Shown in pieces: positions 1 through 8,312 of a DNA stretch of 64,000 nucleotides. This DNA comes from CAVVVS01 sp963751355 (GTDB lineage: Bacteria; Bacteroidota; Ignavibacteria; Ignavibacteriales; Ignavibacteriaceae). The position numbers and the translations under genes are program-made. The DNA lies in NCBI GenBank assembly GCA_963751355.1, contig CAVVVS010000111.1:174458-238457 (forward strand), read 5' to 3'. The notes beneath the pieces are model-generated. The model ran no database searches. It worked only from the letters and a program-made list of their open reading frames with translations, and was not told where the DNA came from. How positions within the stretch are numbered: the first letter of the stretch is position 1; every line of letters begins with the position of its first letter.

Positions 1-1
1 T

Positions 2-694
2 CCTCCATCCCTCTTCGTCTATAGCGGTACTCCTTATGTAGCTTATCAGGATGGAAGCGATAGTTCTAAGGCAACAGTGGTGAAATACATTGATAAGCAG
101 CTGCCTGTTGAATTGACAACCTTCACTGCAATTATACTAAGGGATAAAGTAGAATTAAGATGGAAAACAGTAACGGAAGTTAACAATTACGGTTTTGAAG
201 TTGAGCGGAGAGTTAGTAGTAATCAAAATGCAGTAAGCAAAAATAATTGGGAAAAAGTGGGCTTTGTAAAAGGCAGCGGCATCAGCAATTCTCCTAAAAC
301 ATATTCTTTTGTTGATGAGAATCTGTTCGGTGAAAATACCGGGAAAGAAAAATTAGAGTACAGACTAAAGCAAGAAAATAACGACGGCACATTTAAGTAT
401 TCATCAATAATAAGCGTAAGCTCGCAGCCTGATAAATTTGAATTAAGTCAAAATTATCCCAATCCTTTTAATCCTACAACGACGATACAATATGCATTAC
501 CCAAATCAGAACACGTAATATTAAAAGTTTACGATGAGATAGGCAATGAAGTAAAAACTTTGGTAAACGAAAATAAAGTAGCCGGGAATTACAGTGTAGA
601 GTTCAACGCTTCGGGTCTGGCGAGCGGTATATATTATTACAAAATTAACGTAGGAAGTTTTAATGAAGTAAAAAAATTGATGCTGCTGAAATAG
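2..694 (+). CDS. Type IX-secreted repeat protein, C-terminal part (5' end outside window)
   Basis: The reading frame is open from base 2, so the GTG at 77 is not the real start and the gene continues off the left edge. The upstream in-frame residues (PSLFVYSGTPYVAYQDGSD) look like a short beta-propeller-type repeat of the kind seen in tandem in secreted Ignavibacteria proteins; that link is from memory. The last ~85 residues are a Por secretion (type IX, type A) sorting domain: FELSQNYPNPFNPTTT, then a beta-sandwich with KVYDEIGNEVKTL and GLASGIYYYKI, ending in KKLMLLK. The protein is therefore probably exported to the cell surface with removal of this domain. A middle segment with WKTVTEVNNYGFEVERR matches the linker often placed before such sorting domains. 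Cargo function is unknown. A weak hairpin (730-750) follows the stop. Confidence 0.85.
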   Translation, partial: PPSLFVYSGTPYVAYQDGSDSSKATVVKYIDKQLPVELTTFTAIILRDKVELRWKTVTEVNNYGFEVERRVSSNQNAVSKNNWEKVGFVKGSGISNSPKTYSFVDENLFGENTGKEKLEYRLKQENNDGTFKYSSIISVSSQPDKFELSQNYPNPFNPTTTIQYALPKSEHVILKVYDEIGNEVKTLVNENKVAGNYSVEFNASGLASGIYYYKINVGSFNEVKKLMLLK

Positions 695-1115
695 GGTATA
701 TTATTTCAAAGGGGGGAATATATTTAATTATTCCCGACAATTCCGGGAATAAGGTATTAATGCAGGCATTTAGTGATAGGGCACAAGGAGCGAAAATTTA
801 GTTGAACTAGATGAGATATATGAAATCCAGAAATCTCTTTGGTTTGATTTAAAGATTATTCTGAAATCAGTTCTAATTTTACTTACCACATCACATTCCG
901 ATTAAATATATAAGAAGTTATGTCAAGGATTAATAAATTTAAAATGTACATGCCCTTACTAAATCTTCATTATAAAAAAAATCTAATATATTCAGATTGT
1001 GTATACATAAAAAATTTTTCTACACATTATTAAAAAATTAGAATTATTAAATTTGATATAAAGAATAACTATATTTGCACTCGTTTTATTAAAATAATTA
1101 GGATTGATGATTTAA
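695..1115. other. Intergenic region upstream of ychF
   Basis: 421 bases with no supported gene. It holds a weak 7-bp hairpin (ATTCCCG/CGGGAAT, 730-750) just after the cargo-protein stop, possibly a terminator without a clear T-run, and a candidate promoter for ychF near 1070. The rest is AT-rich with stops in all frames. Confidence 0.5.
1052..1077 (+). promoter_or_regulatory. Candidate Bacteroidota-type promoter for ychF
   Basis: TATATTTG at 1070-1077 matches the TAnnTTTG -7 element of Bacteroidota housekeeping promoters. A TTTG lies at 1052-1055 but is closer (14 bases) than the usual ~20, so the upstream element is uncertain. Confidence 0.35.
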
Positions 1116-2216
1116 ATGGGATTAAGCATAGGAATAGTCGGACTGCCGAATGTAGGAAAATCAACTTTATTTAATGCACTCACAAAAGCACAAAATGCAG
1201 AAGCTGCTAACTACCCTTTTTGCACAATAGAGCCGAACAAAGCAATAGTGCCCGTCCCGGATGAAAGACTTGACAAACTTGCCAAACTCGTTAACCCTGC
1301 CCGGATAGTTAATTCCACATTAGATTTTGTGGATATAGCAGGATTGGTTAAAGGTGCAAGCACAGGCGAAGGATTAGGGAATCAATTTTTGTCTAATATT
1401 AGAGAGACTGAAGTTATTCTTGAAGTTATTCGCTGTTTCGAAAACGATGATGTTGTTCATATCGACGGCAGCGTTGACCCGGTTCGGGACATAGAAGTTA
1501 TTGAAACAGAATTAATTTTAGCCGATGTTCAAACTCTTGAAAAGAAAATTGAAAAATTGCAGAAAATGGCTAAAGGAGATAAATCCGCAAAAGCAATGCT
1601 GGAAGATGCCGAATCGCTAATGAAGTTTATGAATGAAGGCAACAATGCAATTCACTATCCTGATTACCAAAAAGAAACCGTAAAGCAGCTACTTAACGAA
1701 TTAAGATTAATGACCGGTAAAAAAATCATCTATTGCGCAAATGTTGATGAAGAGAGTTTATCAGAGGATAATGAGAATGTGAAAGCAGTTAAAAAGTATG
1801 CTGAGGAAAAAGGCGCGGATACTGTCAAGATTTCAGCCAAAGTTGAGGAAGAGCTAGTTGGTTTGGAAGATGAAGAACGGTCGGAGTTTCTAGCATCATA
1901 CGGTGTTGAAGAGAGCGGACTGGAAAAGATAATCAGAACAGGATTTCATACCCTTGGATTAATAAGCTACTTTACTGCCGGTCCTAAAGAAGTTAAGGCA
2001 TGGACAATCAGGCGTGGATGGAAAGCTCCCCAGGCTGCCGGCGTAATTCATACAGATTTTGAAAAAGGTTTTATACGGGCTGAAGTAATTAGCTATGATG
2101 ATTATATCAAGTATGGTTCGGAGACGGCTTGTAAATCCGCTGGGGTAATGCGGGTTGAAGGTAAAGAATATGAAGTGCATGATGGTGATGTGATGCATTT
2201 CCTTTTCAATGTTTGA
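1116..2216 (+). CDS. ychF: Redox-regulated ATPase/GTPase YchF (OLA1 family)
   Basis: Universally conserved Obg-related P-loop NTPase that associates with ribosomes. The 366-residue length is normal for the family. G1 motif GLPNVGKST is at residues 9-17, the G3 region DIAGLVKGA at about 72-80, and the G4 position reads NVDE instead of NKxD, which is the known YchF feature that favours ATP. The ~85 C-terminal residues form the TGS domain (FTAGPKEVKAWTIRRG through VHDGDVMHFLFNV). In YchF proteins a coiled coil separates the G domain from TGS, and the charged segment at ~135-170 fits it. The gene appears monocistronic or leads into the small acetyltransferase 52 bases downstream. Confidence 0.97.
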   Translation: MGLSIGIVGLPNVGKSTLFNALTKAQNAEAANYPFCTIEPNKAIVPVPDERLDKLAKLVNPARIVNSTLDFVDIAGLVKGASTGEGLGNQFLSNIRETEVILEVIRCFENDDVVHIDGSVDPVRDIEVIETELILADVQTLEKKIEKLQKMAKGDKSAKAMLEDAESLMKFMNEGNNAIHYPDYQKETVKQLLNELRLMTGKKIIYCANVDEESLSEDNENVKAVKKYAEEKGADTVKISAKVEEELVGLEDEERSEFLASYGVEESGLEKIIRTGFHTLGLISYFTAGPKEVKAWTIRRGWKAPQAAGVIHTDFEKGFIRAEVISYDDYIKYGSETACKSAGVMRVEGKEYEVHDGDVMHFLFNV

Positions 2217-2268
2217 GAAATCATATTTTTTTATATTTAACAAATCAAAATGAATAATAGGCTTAAAT

Positions 2269-2547
2269 ATGGAACTTGAAATAATTCATGACAAACAGAA
2301 TCATCAGTTCAGCGTAACGGTGGAAGGGAAGGAAGCCCAGCTTACTTATCACATGCAAAATGCTGATACGATAAATTTCGATCATACATATGTGCCCTCA
2401 GAATTGAGGGGGCAGGGCATTGCAGCAAAAATTGTAAAAACCGGGTTGGACTTTGCCCGCGAAAATGATTTTCAAGTTATACCTTCATGTTCTTATGTAG
2501 ATGCTTATGTAAGAAGACATGAAGAATATCAAAACATATTGAAATAG
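2269..2547 (+). CDS. Small GNAT-fold N-acetyltransferase (YjdJ/NATD1 type)
   Basis: 92-residue protein of the short GNAT family (E. coli YjdJ, human NATD1). Seen motifs: DHTYVPSELRGQGIAAKIVKTG (acetyl-CoA pyrophosphate loop with RGQGIA) and IIPSCSYV-like strand PSCSYVDAYVRRHEEY near the C-terminus. The short form has the AcCoA-binding core and little else, and substrates are unknown for the family. It lies 52 bases after ychF on the same strand, and a strong hairpin follows its stop. Confidence 0.85.
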   Translation: MELEIIHDKQNHQFSVTVEGKEAQLTYHMQNADTINFDHTYVPSELRGQGIAAKIVKTGLDFARENDFQVIPSCSYVDAYVRRHEEYQNILK

Positions 2548-2553
2548 TATACT

Positions 2554-2580
2554 GTAGAGACGCATGCAATGCGTCTCTAC
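2554..2580. repeat. Perfect palindromic hairpin, REP-like (GTAGAGACGCAT)
   Basis: GTAGAGACGCAT and ATGCGTCTCTAC form a perfect 12-bp stem around the loop GCA. It sits between the convergent acetyltransferase and osmC genes and could act as a two-way terminator, though there is no T-run. A decayed copy lies at 3113-3142, on the far side of osmC, so this looks like a dispersed palindromic repeat unit. Confidence 0.75.
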
Positions 2581-2595
2581 AAATATAATGTGAGG

Positions 2596-3027
2596 TCATT
2601 TTTTCAGAGTAGCTTTCAGAATTATCTCTGTACCTGTTAAAGCTTTTGAAACCGGGCAGGCTTTCTTACTATCTTCCGCGTGCTTTTGAAAGGCTGCATC
2701 ATCTATTCCTTCCACATCTGCTTCGGTGAACATTTCAATTTTAGTAATAGTAAAACCCGCTTCTAACTTATCGATGTGTACCTTATCTTCAGTTTTAATC
2801 GAATTAACTTTGAAACCGGCGCCGGATAAAACGTTAGCCAGAGCCATTGAAAAACAAGCTGAATGAGCTGCTCCTACTAATTCTTCGGGGTTTGTCTCAT
2901 TTCCCTGCTCGAATCTTGAAACAAAATTATAGGCGACATTCTTCAGCGCACCGGATTCGGTACTTATATTTCCGCTTCCTCCTTTTAAATCTCCACGCCA
3001 TTCTGCGTTAGCTTTTCTTATCGGCAT
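2596..3027 (-). CDS. osmC: Organic hydroperoxide resistance/osmotically inducible peroxiredoxin OsmC
   Basis: 143 residues, the same length as E. coli OsmC and alignable to it by eye throughout. The two redox cysteines are in AAHSACFSMAL (residue ~59) and KKACPVSKAL (~124). Other family signatures are STESGALKN near the N-terminus, NPEELVGAAH, and GFTITKIEMF. It reduces organic hydroperoxides in the cytoplasm using the paired cysteines. The start ATG is preceded by an AAAGGAG-like Shine-Dalgarno (top-strand ctcctttc at ~3032). The gene is flanked by copies of a palindromic repeat. It fits the oxidative-stress content of this window (egtBD, glutaredoxin). Confidence 0.95.
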   Translation of the reverse strand: MPIRKANAEWRGDLKGGSGNISTESGALKNVAYNFVSRFEQGNETNPEELVGAAHSACFSMALANVLSGAGFKVNSIKTEDKVHIDKLEAGFTITKIEMFTEADVEGIDDAAFQKHAEDSKKACPVSKALTGTEIILKATLKK

Positions 3028-3112
3028 AAAATACTCCTTTCATTTTTACTCTAAAAATATTTATTATTTCAAATAATATTTCCATAGTTGACAAACGAAT
3101 ATAACAAAAAGG

Positions 3113-3142
3113 AATTAGAGACGCATTGAGCTGTCTCTCTAA
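3113..3142. repeat. Decayed copy of the GTAGAGACGCAT palindrome
   Basis: TTAGAGACGCATTGAG and CTGTCTCTCTAA resemble the two arms of the perfect repeat at 2554-2580 but with mismatches and an extra CT. It lies in the gap upstream of osmC and downstream of the small barrel gene. Confidence 0.5.
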
Positions 3143-3155
3143 ATAATTATTTTGA

Positions 3156-3653
3156 TTACGGATAAAATCTGATACCTATAGCCCCATCGACTGCAGAACC
3201 GAAATCAGGTGCAATTCCAACAAGTACTCCTAATTCTGCAAATACTTCCAGGGGAGTTCGCTCGGGTAAAAAATTTACACCAAACACACCTCTAACGCCA
3301 AATCCGGTTCCTGATCTGTTATAAAAACCGTTCGAATTTTTATACCAGAATCCATGCCCTTCACCTAATCCAAGAACACCTCCCGGACCAGCATACAGAT
3401 TAACCAGCCTTGAATTAAAAGCATTAAAGTGCCAAAGGTAATCTACACCAATTCGGGGACTACCGAAATACGAAGATCCTATATCAAACACCCAGGCATT
3501 TTCAGGTGTAGACCAATATTTAACTGTTAGCCCGGTTGGATCACCTGCTATAATCCCAAACCCCAAATTTTTACCATTAGGCGTTTGGGCAACAGAATTG
3601 GAGCACATAAAAAGTACGATGAAACATGATAAAATAAATACTAACTTTTTCAT
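3156..3653 (-). CDS. Small outer-membrane beta-barrel-like exported protein
   Basis: 165 residues with a clear signal peptide (MKKLVFILSCFIVLFMC, cleavage probably after SVAQ). The mature part has the pattern GFGIIAGDPTGLTVKYW, then alternating hydrophobic strands, Gly/aromatic-rich turns and a terminal GIRFYP. Together these suggest a small eight-stranded outer-membrane barrel; the opening resembles the DUF3996/BAPKO_0422-like group, but this is from memory. Function is not known. It is transcribed alone on the minus strand, divergent from egtB. Confidence 0.7.
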   Translation of the reverse strand: MKKLVFILSCFIVLFMCSNSVAQTPNGKNLGFGIIAGDPTGLTVKYWSTPENAWVFDIGSSYFGSPRIGVDYLWHFNAFNSRLVNLYAGPGGVLGLGEGHGFWYKNSNGFYNRSGTGFGVRGVFGVNFLPERTPLEVFAELGVLVGIAPDFGSAVDGAIGIRFYP

Positions 3654-3966
3654 ATTATTTCCTTAATTATTTTATGTTTGTTTTATCAATTCTCAAGAGA
3701 CAAAGCATAAAAAATGTCTAATTTAATTACGCTTTTGGTTTGGTAATAAACAGATTAAAATCTCAATTGTATATGTTTTAGATCATAAATAATCATTTTT
3801 TGGTAAATAAGTAAAAATAATATTGCTAAAATCTGTCATTGTAACTTAGATGACAATTATTTTCATTAAAAAATATAAATTTGTATTAATCAATAGATTT
3901 ACTTAATCTAAAATTATGTATCCCTTACTTTCGATTGCATTAAAAAAATATTAAAGAGGTTCATTT
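3654..3966. other. Divergent intergenic region before egtB
   Basis: 313 AT-rich bases between the divergent barrel gene and egtB. TAAATTTG at 3876-3883 fits the TAnnTTTG element, but no clean TTG is present 20 bases upstream (ATGACA at 3850-3855 is the nearest). EgtB has a Shine-Dalgarno AAAGAGG 7 bases before its ATG. Confidence 0.4.
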
Positions 3967-5268
3967 ATGAACGGACAAACATCAATATTACCTATTGCTT
4001 CTGAAACAATTGACAAAAAAGAACTGATAGAAAATTATAAGAAAGTGCGAAACTTCACTCAACGATTATGTGAGTCATTAAAAACCGAAGACTATGTAAT
4101 TCAGTCGATGCCGGATGTAAGTCCTACAAAATGGCACCTGGCGCATACCAGTTGGTTTTTTGAGGCGTTCATATTAAGCAAAGTTGACGCACATTATAAA
4201 TCTATTAATCCTGCCTACAATTATTTGTTTAATTCCTATTATGTACAAATAGGTAATCGTTACACCAGGGCAAAAAGAGGACTTCTGTCACGCCCCACGG
4301 TTAAAGAAATATATGAGTACAGGGAATTTGTTGATGAGCATTTAATACGATTTATTGAAAACTGCAGCGAGGAAGAATTAAACAATTATGCTCCGGTTGT
4401 AGAAATAGGAATAAATCATGAACAGCAGCACCAGGAATTATTAGTTACGGATATCAAACATGTTTTCTCAATTAATCCCTTGCATCCTGTTTATATAAAT
4501 AAGAAAGATGAGATTTACGGTGCACCTGACTCGTTGAAATTTATTCATTTCAATGAAGGAGTATATGAAATAGGTAACGACGGCAACGGTTTTTTTTATG
4601 ATAATGAAACTCCTCGACACAGAGAGTTTGTTAACTCATTTGCAATTGGTTCAAGGTTAGTTACCAACAAAGAATATATTGAATTTATTAATGCTAACGG
4701 ATACCAACAAGCAGAACTATGGCTGTCCGACGGTTTTTCTGTGGTAGAAAAGGAAGGGTGGAAAGCTCCTCTTTACTGGGAGAAAATTGATGGTGAATGG
4801 TGGAATTATAAATTGACGGGATTCGAAAAAGTTAATCCGGCTGAACCTGTTTGTCATGTGAGTTACTATGAGGCCGATGCTTTTGCACGCTGGTTGGGAG
4901 CGCGGTTACCCACGGAAGCAGAATGGGAAATTGCAGCAAATCAGATTACAGTAAACGGGAATTTTGTTGAAGAGGACAACTTCCATCCGGTACCGCTTTC
5001 GGAAGCGATGGATTCAAAACTGCTGAATCAAATGTATGGCGATGTCTGGGAATGGACACAGAGCGCATATTCACCCTATCCCGGTTACAAAACGCTGCCC
5101 GGCGCTCTCGGTGAATACAATGGTAAGTTTATGTCCAATCAAATGGTATTGAGGGGAGGCTCGTGTGCTACTTCCAATACGCACATTAGAAAAACTTATC
5201 GCAATTTCTTTTATCCTAATTCACGCTGGCAATTTATGGGGATCAGATTAGCAAAAAATGAAGAATAA
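3967..5268 (+). CDS. egtB: Ergothioneine biosynthesis sulfoxide synthase EgtB
   Basis: Non-haem iron enzyme that joins a thiol donor (cysteine or gamma-glutamylcysteine) to trimethylhistidine using O2. The 433 residues show the expected two-domain layout. The N-terminal DinB-like helical domain carries the iron ligands: KWHLAHTSWF (H57/H60) and NHEQQHQEL (H151, H155). The C-terminal formylglycine-generating/C-type-lectin-like domain has RLPTEAEWE, YGDVWEWTQSAY, LRGGSCATS and the closing FMGIRLA. EgtD follows after 15 bases, so the two form an operon and can convert histidine to the sulfoxide. I saw no EgtE-like PLP lyase nearby; the final step must be encoded elsewhere or be non-enzymatic. 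Confidence 0.93.
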   Translation: MNGQTSILPIASETIDKKELIENYKKVRNFTQRLCESLKTEDYVIQSMPDVSPTKWHLAHTSWFFEAFILSKVDAHYKSINPAYNYLFNSYYVQIGNRYTRAKRGLLSRPTVKEIYEYREFVDEHLIRFIENCSEEELNNYAPVVEIGINHEQQHQELLVTDIKHVFSINPLHPVYINKKDEIYGAPDSLKFIHFNEGVYEIGNDGNGFFYDNETPRHREFVNSFAIGSRLVTNKEYIEFINANGYQQAELWLSDGFSVVEKEGWKAPLYWEKIDGEWWNYKLTGFEKVNPAEPVCHVSYYEADAFARWLGARLPTEAEWEIAANQITVNGNFVEEDNFHPVPLSEAMDSKLLNQMYGDVWEWTQSAYSPYPGYKTLPGALGEYNGKFMSNQMVLRGGSCATSNTHIRKTYRNFFYPNSRWQFMGIRLAKNEE

Positions 5269-5283
5269 ATTTGGGAAATTATA

Positions 5284-6240
5284 ATGACTGTGAATACTCA
5301 ACAAGTTATTAAGGAAACAATATTAGCGGAAGTACTGGAGGGATTAAACAAGTCTCAAAAACAGATTCCGAGCAAATTTTTTTATGATAAAAAAGGTTCC
5401 GCTTTATTTGATGAAATATGTGAACTCGATGAATATTACCCAACGCGAACTGAAATGAAAATTATGGAACAAAATATCGATGAAATATCTTCGCTTCTCG
5501 GGGAACAAGTTTTATTGGTGGAACTCGGCAGCGGTAGCAGCGTTAAGATTAGGCTGCTGTTTGAACATTTGGCAAAATTATCCGGGTATGTTCCAATCGA
5601 TATCTCGGCCGAGCATCTTCAACAATCTATAGAATGTTTACATGAAGATTATCCCGGTATTGATATTTATCCCGTCGTAGCCGATTATACAAAAGGATAT
5701 AATTTACCCAAAATCAAAAAACCATTTAATAAAATAATTGCATATTACCCCGGCTCAACCATCGGTAATTTTACCAGGCAAAAAGCAAAAGAATTTTTGG
5801 CAAAAATTGCTGAAATGCTGGGAACCGGGGGTGGATTATTAATAGGGGTAGATTTAAAGAAAGATGTTTCCATTTTAGAAGCTGCATACAATGATAAAAA
5901 TGGAGTGACCGCAGCTTTCAACTTAAATATTCTAAATCATCTGAATAATCAATTAGGCTGCAACTTCGATGTTTCTAAATTCAAACACTCTGCTTTTTAT
6001 AATCAAGAAGAAGGAAGAATTGAAATGCACTTGATTAGTAAAGAAAAGCAATCTATCCGGCTGAACGGTTCTACTATTGAATTTGATGAAGGCGAAGATA
6101 TTGTGACCGAATATTCCAATAAATACAACATTACTGAATTTCAAGAATTGATATCGGACAACTTTTTATTAAATAAAGTCTGGGTGGACAAGGATAGATT
6201 ATTTAGCTTACAACATTATGATGTATTGCTTTCAGACTAA
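5284..6240 (+). CDS. egtD: L-histidine N-alpha-methyltransferase EgtD
   Basis: SAM-dependent enzyme that trimethylates the alpha-amino group of histidine to hercynine, the first step of ergothioneine synthesis. 318 residues, normal for EgtD. Visible signatures: IPSKFFYDKKGSALFDEIC (residues 28-46), YYPTRTE (51-57, substrate binding), ELGSGSS (80-86, SAM loop), YYPGSTIGNF at ~155 and LLIGVDLKKD at ~190. It begins 15 bases after egtB in the same direction and ends at a strong bidirectional hairpin. No sign of transfer in base composition relative to neighbours. Confidence 0.95.
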   Translation: MTVNTQQVIKETILAEVLEGLNKSQKQIPSKFFYDKKGSALFDEICELDEYYPTRTEMKIMEQNIDEISSLLGEQVLLVELGSGSSVKIRLLFEHLAKLSGYVPIDISAEHLQQSIECLHEDYPGIDIYPVVADYTKGYNLPKIKKPFNKIIAYYPGSTIGNFTRQKAKEFLAKIAEMLGTGGGLLIGVDLKKDVSILEAAYNDKNGVTAAFNLNILNHLNNQLGCNFDVSKFKHSAFYNQEEGRIEMHLISKEKQSIRLNGSTIEFDEGEDIVTEYSNKYNITEFQELISDNFLLNKVWVDKDRLFSLQHYDVLLSD

Positions 6241-6297
6241 ATAAGAGTTTCGTTAATTAATCATTCATATAATAGATCTTTTCCTTTAAAATAAATA

Positions 6298-6328
6298 AAC
6301 ACCCAATTTCATAATGAAATTGGGTGTT
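6298..6328. terminator. Bidirectional terminator hairpin between egtD and pruA
   Basis: AACACCCAATTTCAT (6298-6312) and ATGAAATTGGGTGTT (6314-6328) form a perfect 15-bp inverted repeat with a single central A. It lies between convergent egtD and pruA, so it can end transcription from either side. The T-runs on both sides are weak. Confidence 0.75.
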
Positions 6329-6387
6329 CGCAGAATTTTACGGGAAAGATAAATAAGCTATTATTCCCGAAATAAATTATAAGCGGA

Positions 6388-8019
6388 CTATTCAGCCTCC
6401 ATATGCGGATAACGCCAATCTTTTGGCGGAACAAATGTTTCCTTAATCGAACGAACAGTCATCCATCGCAAAGTATTCATAATACTTCCGGCTTTATCGT
6501 TAGTTCCCGATGCTCTTCCGCCGCCGAATGGCTGTTGGCCTACAACTGCTGCGGTAGGTTTATCATTAATATAGAAATTACCTGCAGCATCTCTCAGCTT
6601 ATCGGACATCTTAACCAAAACTTCGCGATCTTGCGACCATATTGCACCGGTTAACGCATAAGGCGAAGTGGTGTTGCACAATTCAAGTGTCTCATCAAAT
6701 TTATCATCTTCATAAACATAAATAGTTAAGACAGGTCCAAATATTTCTTCCTGCATTGTTTTGAATTTTGGATTTGTCGTTACAATTGTGGTCGGTTCAA
6801 TAAAATAACCTTTTGAATCATCATATTTTCCGCCCGTGATAAATTCTGCTTCATCGGATTGTGCGGCAAAGTCAATATATTCAGTAATACTCTTAAAAGC
6901 GGCTTTATCAATTACAGCGCCCATAAAAGTTGTAAAATCTTCTACTTCGCCCATTTTAATTTTTGCAACCTCGGTGGTGTATTTTTCTTTGAACTCGCCC
7001 CAAATAGATTTAGGAATATACATACGCGAAGCAGCAGAACACTTTTGTCCTTGATATTCAAATGCGCCGCGGATTGCACCAACAACCAAAACATCAACAT
7101 CAGCTTTATTATGAGCAAATATAAAATCCTTACCGCCAGTCTCTCCCACAATACGAGGATAATATTTTGATTTACTAAGATTGTCGCTTACCGTTTTCCA
7201 CATCCCCTGAAATACTGCGGTTGAACCGGTAAAATGAATTCCGGCTAAATCCGGGCTTGCTAAAACCGGATCACCCACTTGACTGCCTGAACCAGGAACA
7301 AAATTAATTACTCCTGCCGGCAAACCTGCTTCTTCCCAAATTTTCATTACGTGATAAGCCGAATAAACAGCGCTTGAAGCCGGTTTCCAGAGAGCGACAT
7401 TACCGACAACTGCCGGAGCAGCTGCTAAGTTACCTGCAATAGAAGTAAAGTTGAAAGGGGTTACGGCAAATACAAAACCTTCTAATGGACGAAACTCGGT
7501 ACGATTCCACATTCCGTTTGGTGAGTAAGGCTGCTCGGCCATTATTTGAGTCATGTAATAACTATTAAAACGCCAGAAATCTATCAGTTCGCAAACCGCA
7601 TCAATTTCGGCTTGATGAACCGATTTTGATTGTCCCAGCATTGTTGCGGCATTAACGGTAGCACGCCATGGACCGGCCAATATATCGGCTGCTTTTTGAA
7701 AAATACTTGCACGATGTTCCCAAGGCATTTCTGCCCATTTTTTCCTTGCTGCAAGAGCGGCTTCAATAGCCATATTAACTTCTTTAGCACCTGCTTTATG
7801 ATAAATACCAAGTTTTTTTGAATGATCGTGAGGTTTGCGTATTTCGGCAGTATTTCCTGTTCGGACTTCTTTTCCGCCGATAATTAAAGGAATTTCAATT
7901 TCTTTTGATTGTAATTCAGTTAATTTTTTTTGCAACTCTTCTCTTTCTTTAGAGCCGGGGGCATACGTTAAAACCGGTTCATTGACCGGTGTTTGGATTT
8001 TGAAATATGCATTAGACAT
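6388..8019 (-). CDS. pruA: L-glutamate gamma-semialdehyde (1-pyrroline-5-carboxylate) dehydrogenase
   Basis: NAD-dependent aldehyde dehydrogenase that oxidises glutamate semialdehyde (from proline) to glutamate. With the start at 8019 it has 543 residues, typical for the single-domain P5CDH of Bacteroidota and animals. Seen: VTPFNFTSIAGN and LWKPASSAVYS (cofactor region), FTGSTAVF, the active-site glutamate in GETGGKDF and the catalytic cysteine in GQKCSAAS (C327). The substrate-binding motif GQQPFGGGRASGTN is near the C-terminus. I chose ATG 8019 because AAAGGTGG lies 8 bases upstream; the longer GTG reading overlaps that Shine-Dalgarno. No proline dehydrogenase gene is adjacent. Confidence 0.94.
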   Translation of the reverse strand: MSNAYFKIQTPVNEPVLTYAPGSKEREELQKKLTELQSKEIEIPLIIGGKEVRTGNTAEIRKPHDHSKKLGIYHKAGAKEVNMAIEAALAARKKWAEMPWEHRASIFQKAADILAGPWRATVNAATMLGQSKSVHQAEIDAVCELIDFWRFNSYYMTQIMAEQPYSPNGMWNRTEFRPLEGFVFAVTPFNFTSIAGNLAAAPAVVGNVALWKPASSAVYSAYHVMKIWEEAGLPAGVINFVPGSGSQVGDPVLASPDLAGIHFTGSTAVFQGMWKTVSDNLSKSKYYPRIVGETGGKDFIFAHNKADVDVLVVGAIRGAFEYQGQKCSAASRMYIPKSIWGEFKEKYTTEVAKIKMGEVEDFTTFMGAVIDKAAFKSITEYIDFAAQSDEAEFITGGKYDDSKGYFIEPTTIVTTNPKFKTMQEEIFGPVLTIYVYEDDKFDETLELCNTTSPYALTGAIWSQDREVLVKMSDKLRDAAGNFYINDKPTAAVVGQQPFGGGRASGTNDKAGSIMNTLRWMTVRSIKETFVPPKDWRYPHMEAE

Positions 8020-8254
8020 AATGTTCACCACCTTTTTATTTTGTATGAAAGCAATTTTTGGTCGCTTAACTCATATTTGTACTTTGTCTGATTTTTTTCC
8101 TTTGCTAAATGTAGGGACAAGTCGCGACTTTTCCTTACGCATAATATATTAAAATCCAGACTTTTGAAATATATTGATTCCAAAGTTTAAAATGAGTTAT
8201 TTAATTATTAACAAACAACAAAAATTAATTCATTTATTTAACATCTTCAAATAA

Positions 8255-8288
8255 ATAAAAAAAACGGAGTCTGTTTGCAAGCTCCGTT
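8255..8288 (-). terminator. Intrinsic terminator of the porin-opu operon
   Basis: Read on the minus strand, AACGGAG and CTCCGTT form a 7-bp stem (8263-8288) followed at once by a run of T residues (A-run 8255-8264 on the plus strand). It lies 25 bases after the opuAC stop. Confidence 0.8.
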
Positions 8289-8312
8289 AGTGTTAAAAAT
8301 CAAATATTTTAT

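Noticed and set aside
1959..2243. Minus-strand frame within ychF
   Set aside because: Shadow of the real gene on the other strand.
6859..7170. Plus-strand frame inside pruA
   Set aside because: Shadow frame; no independent signals.
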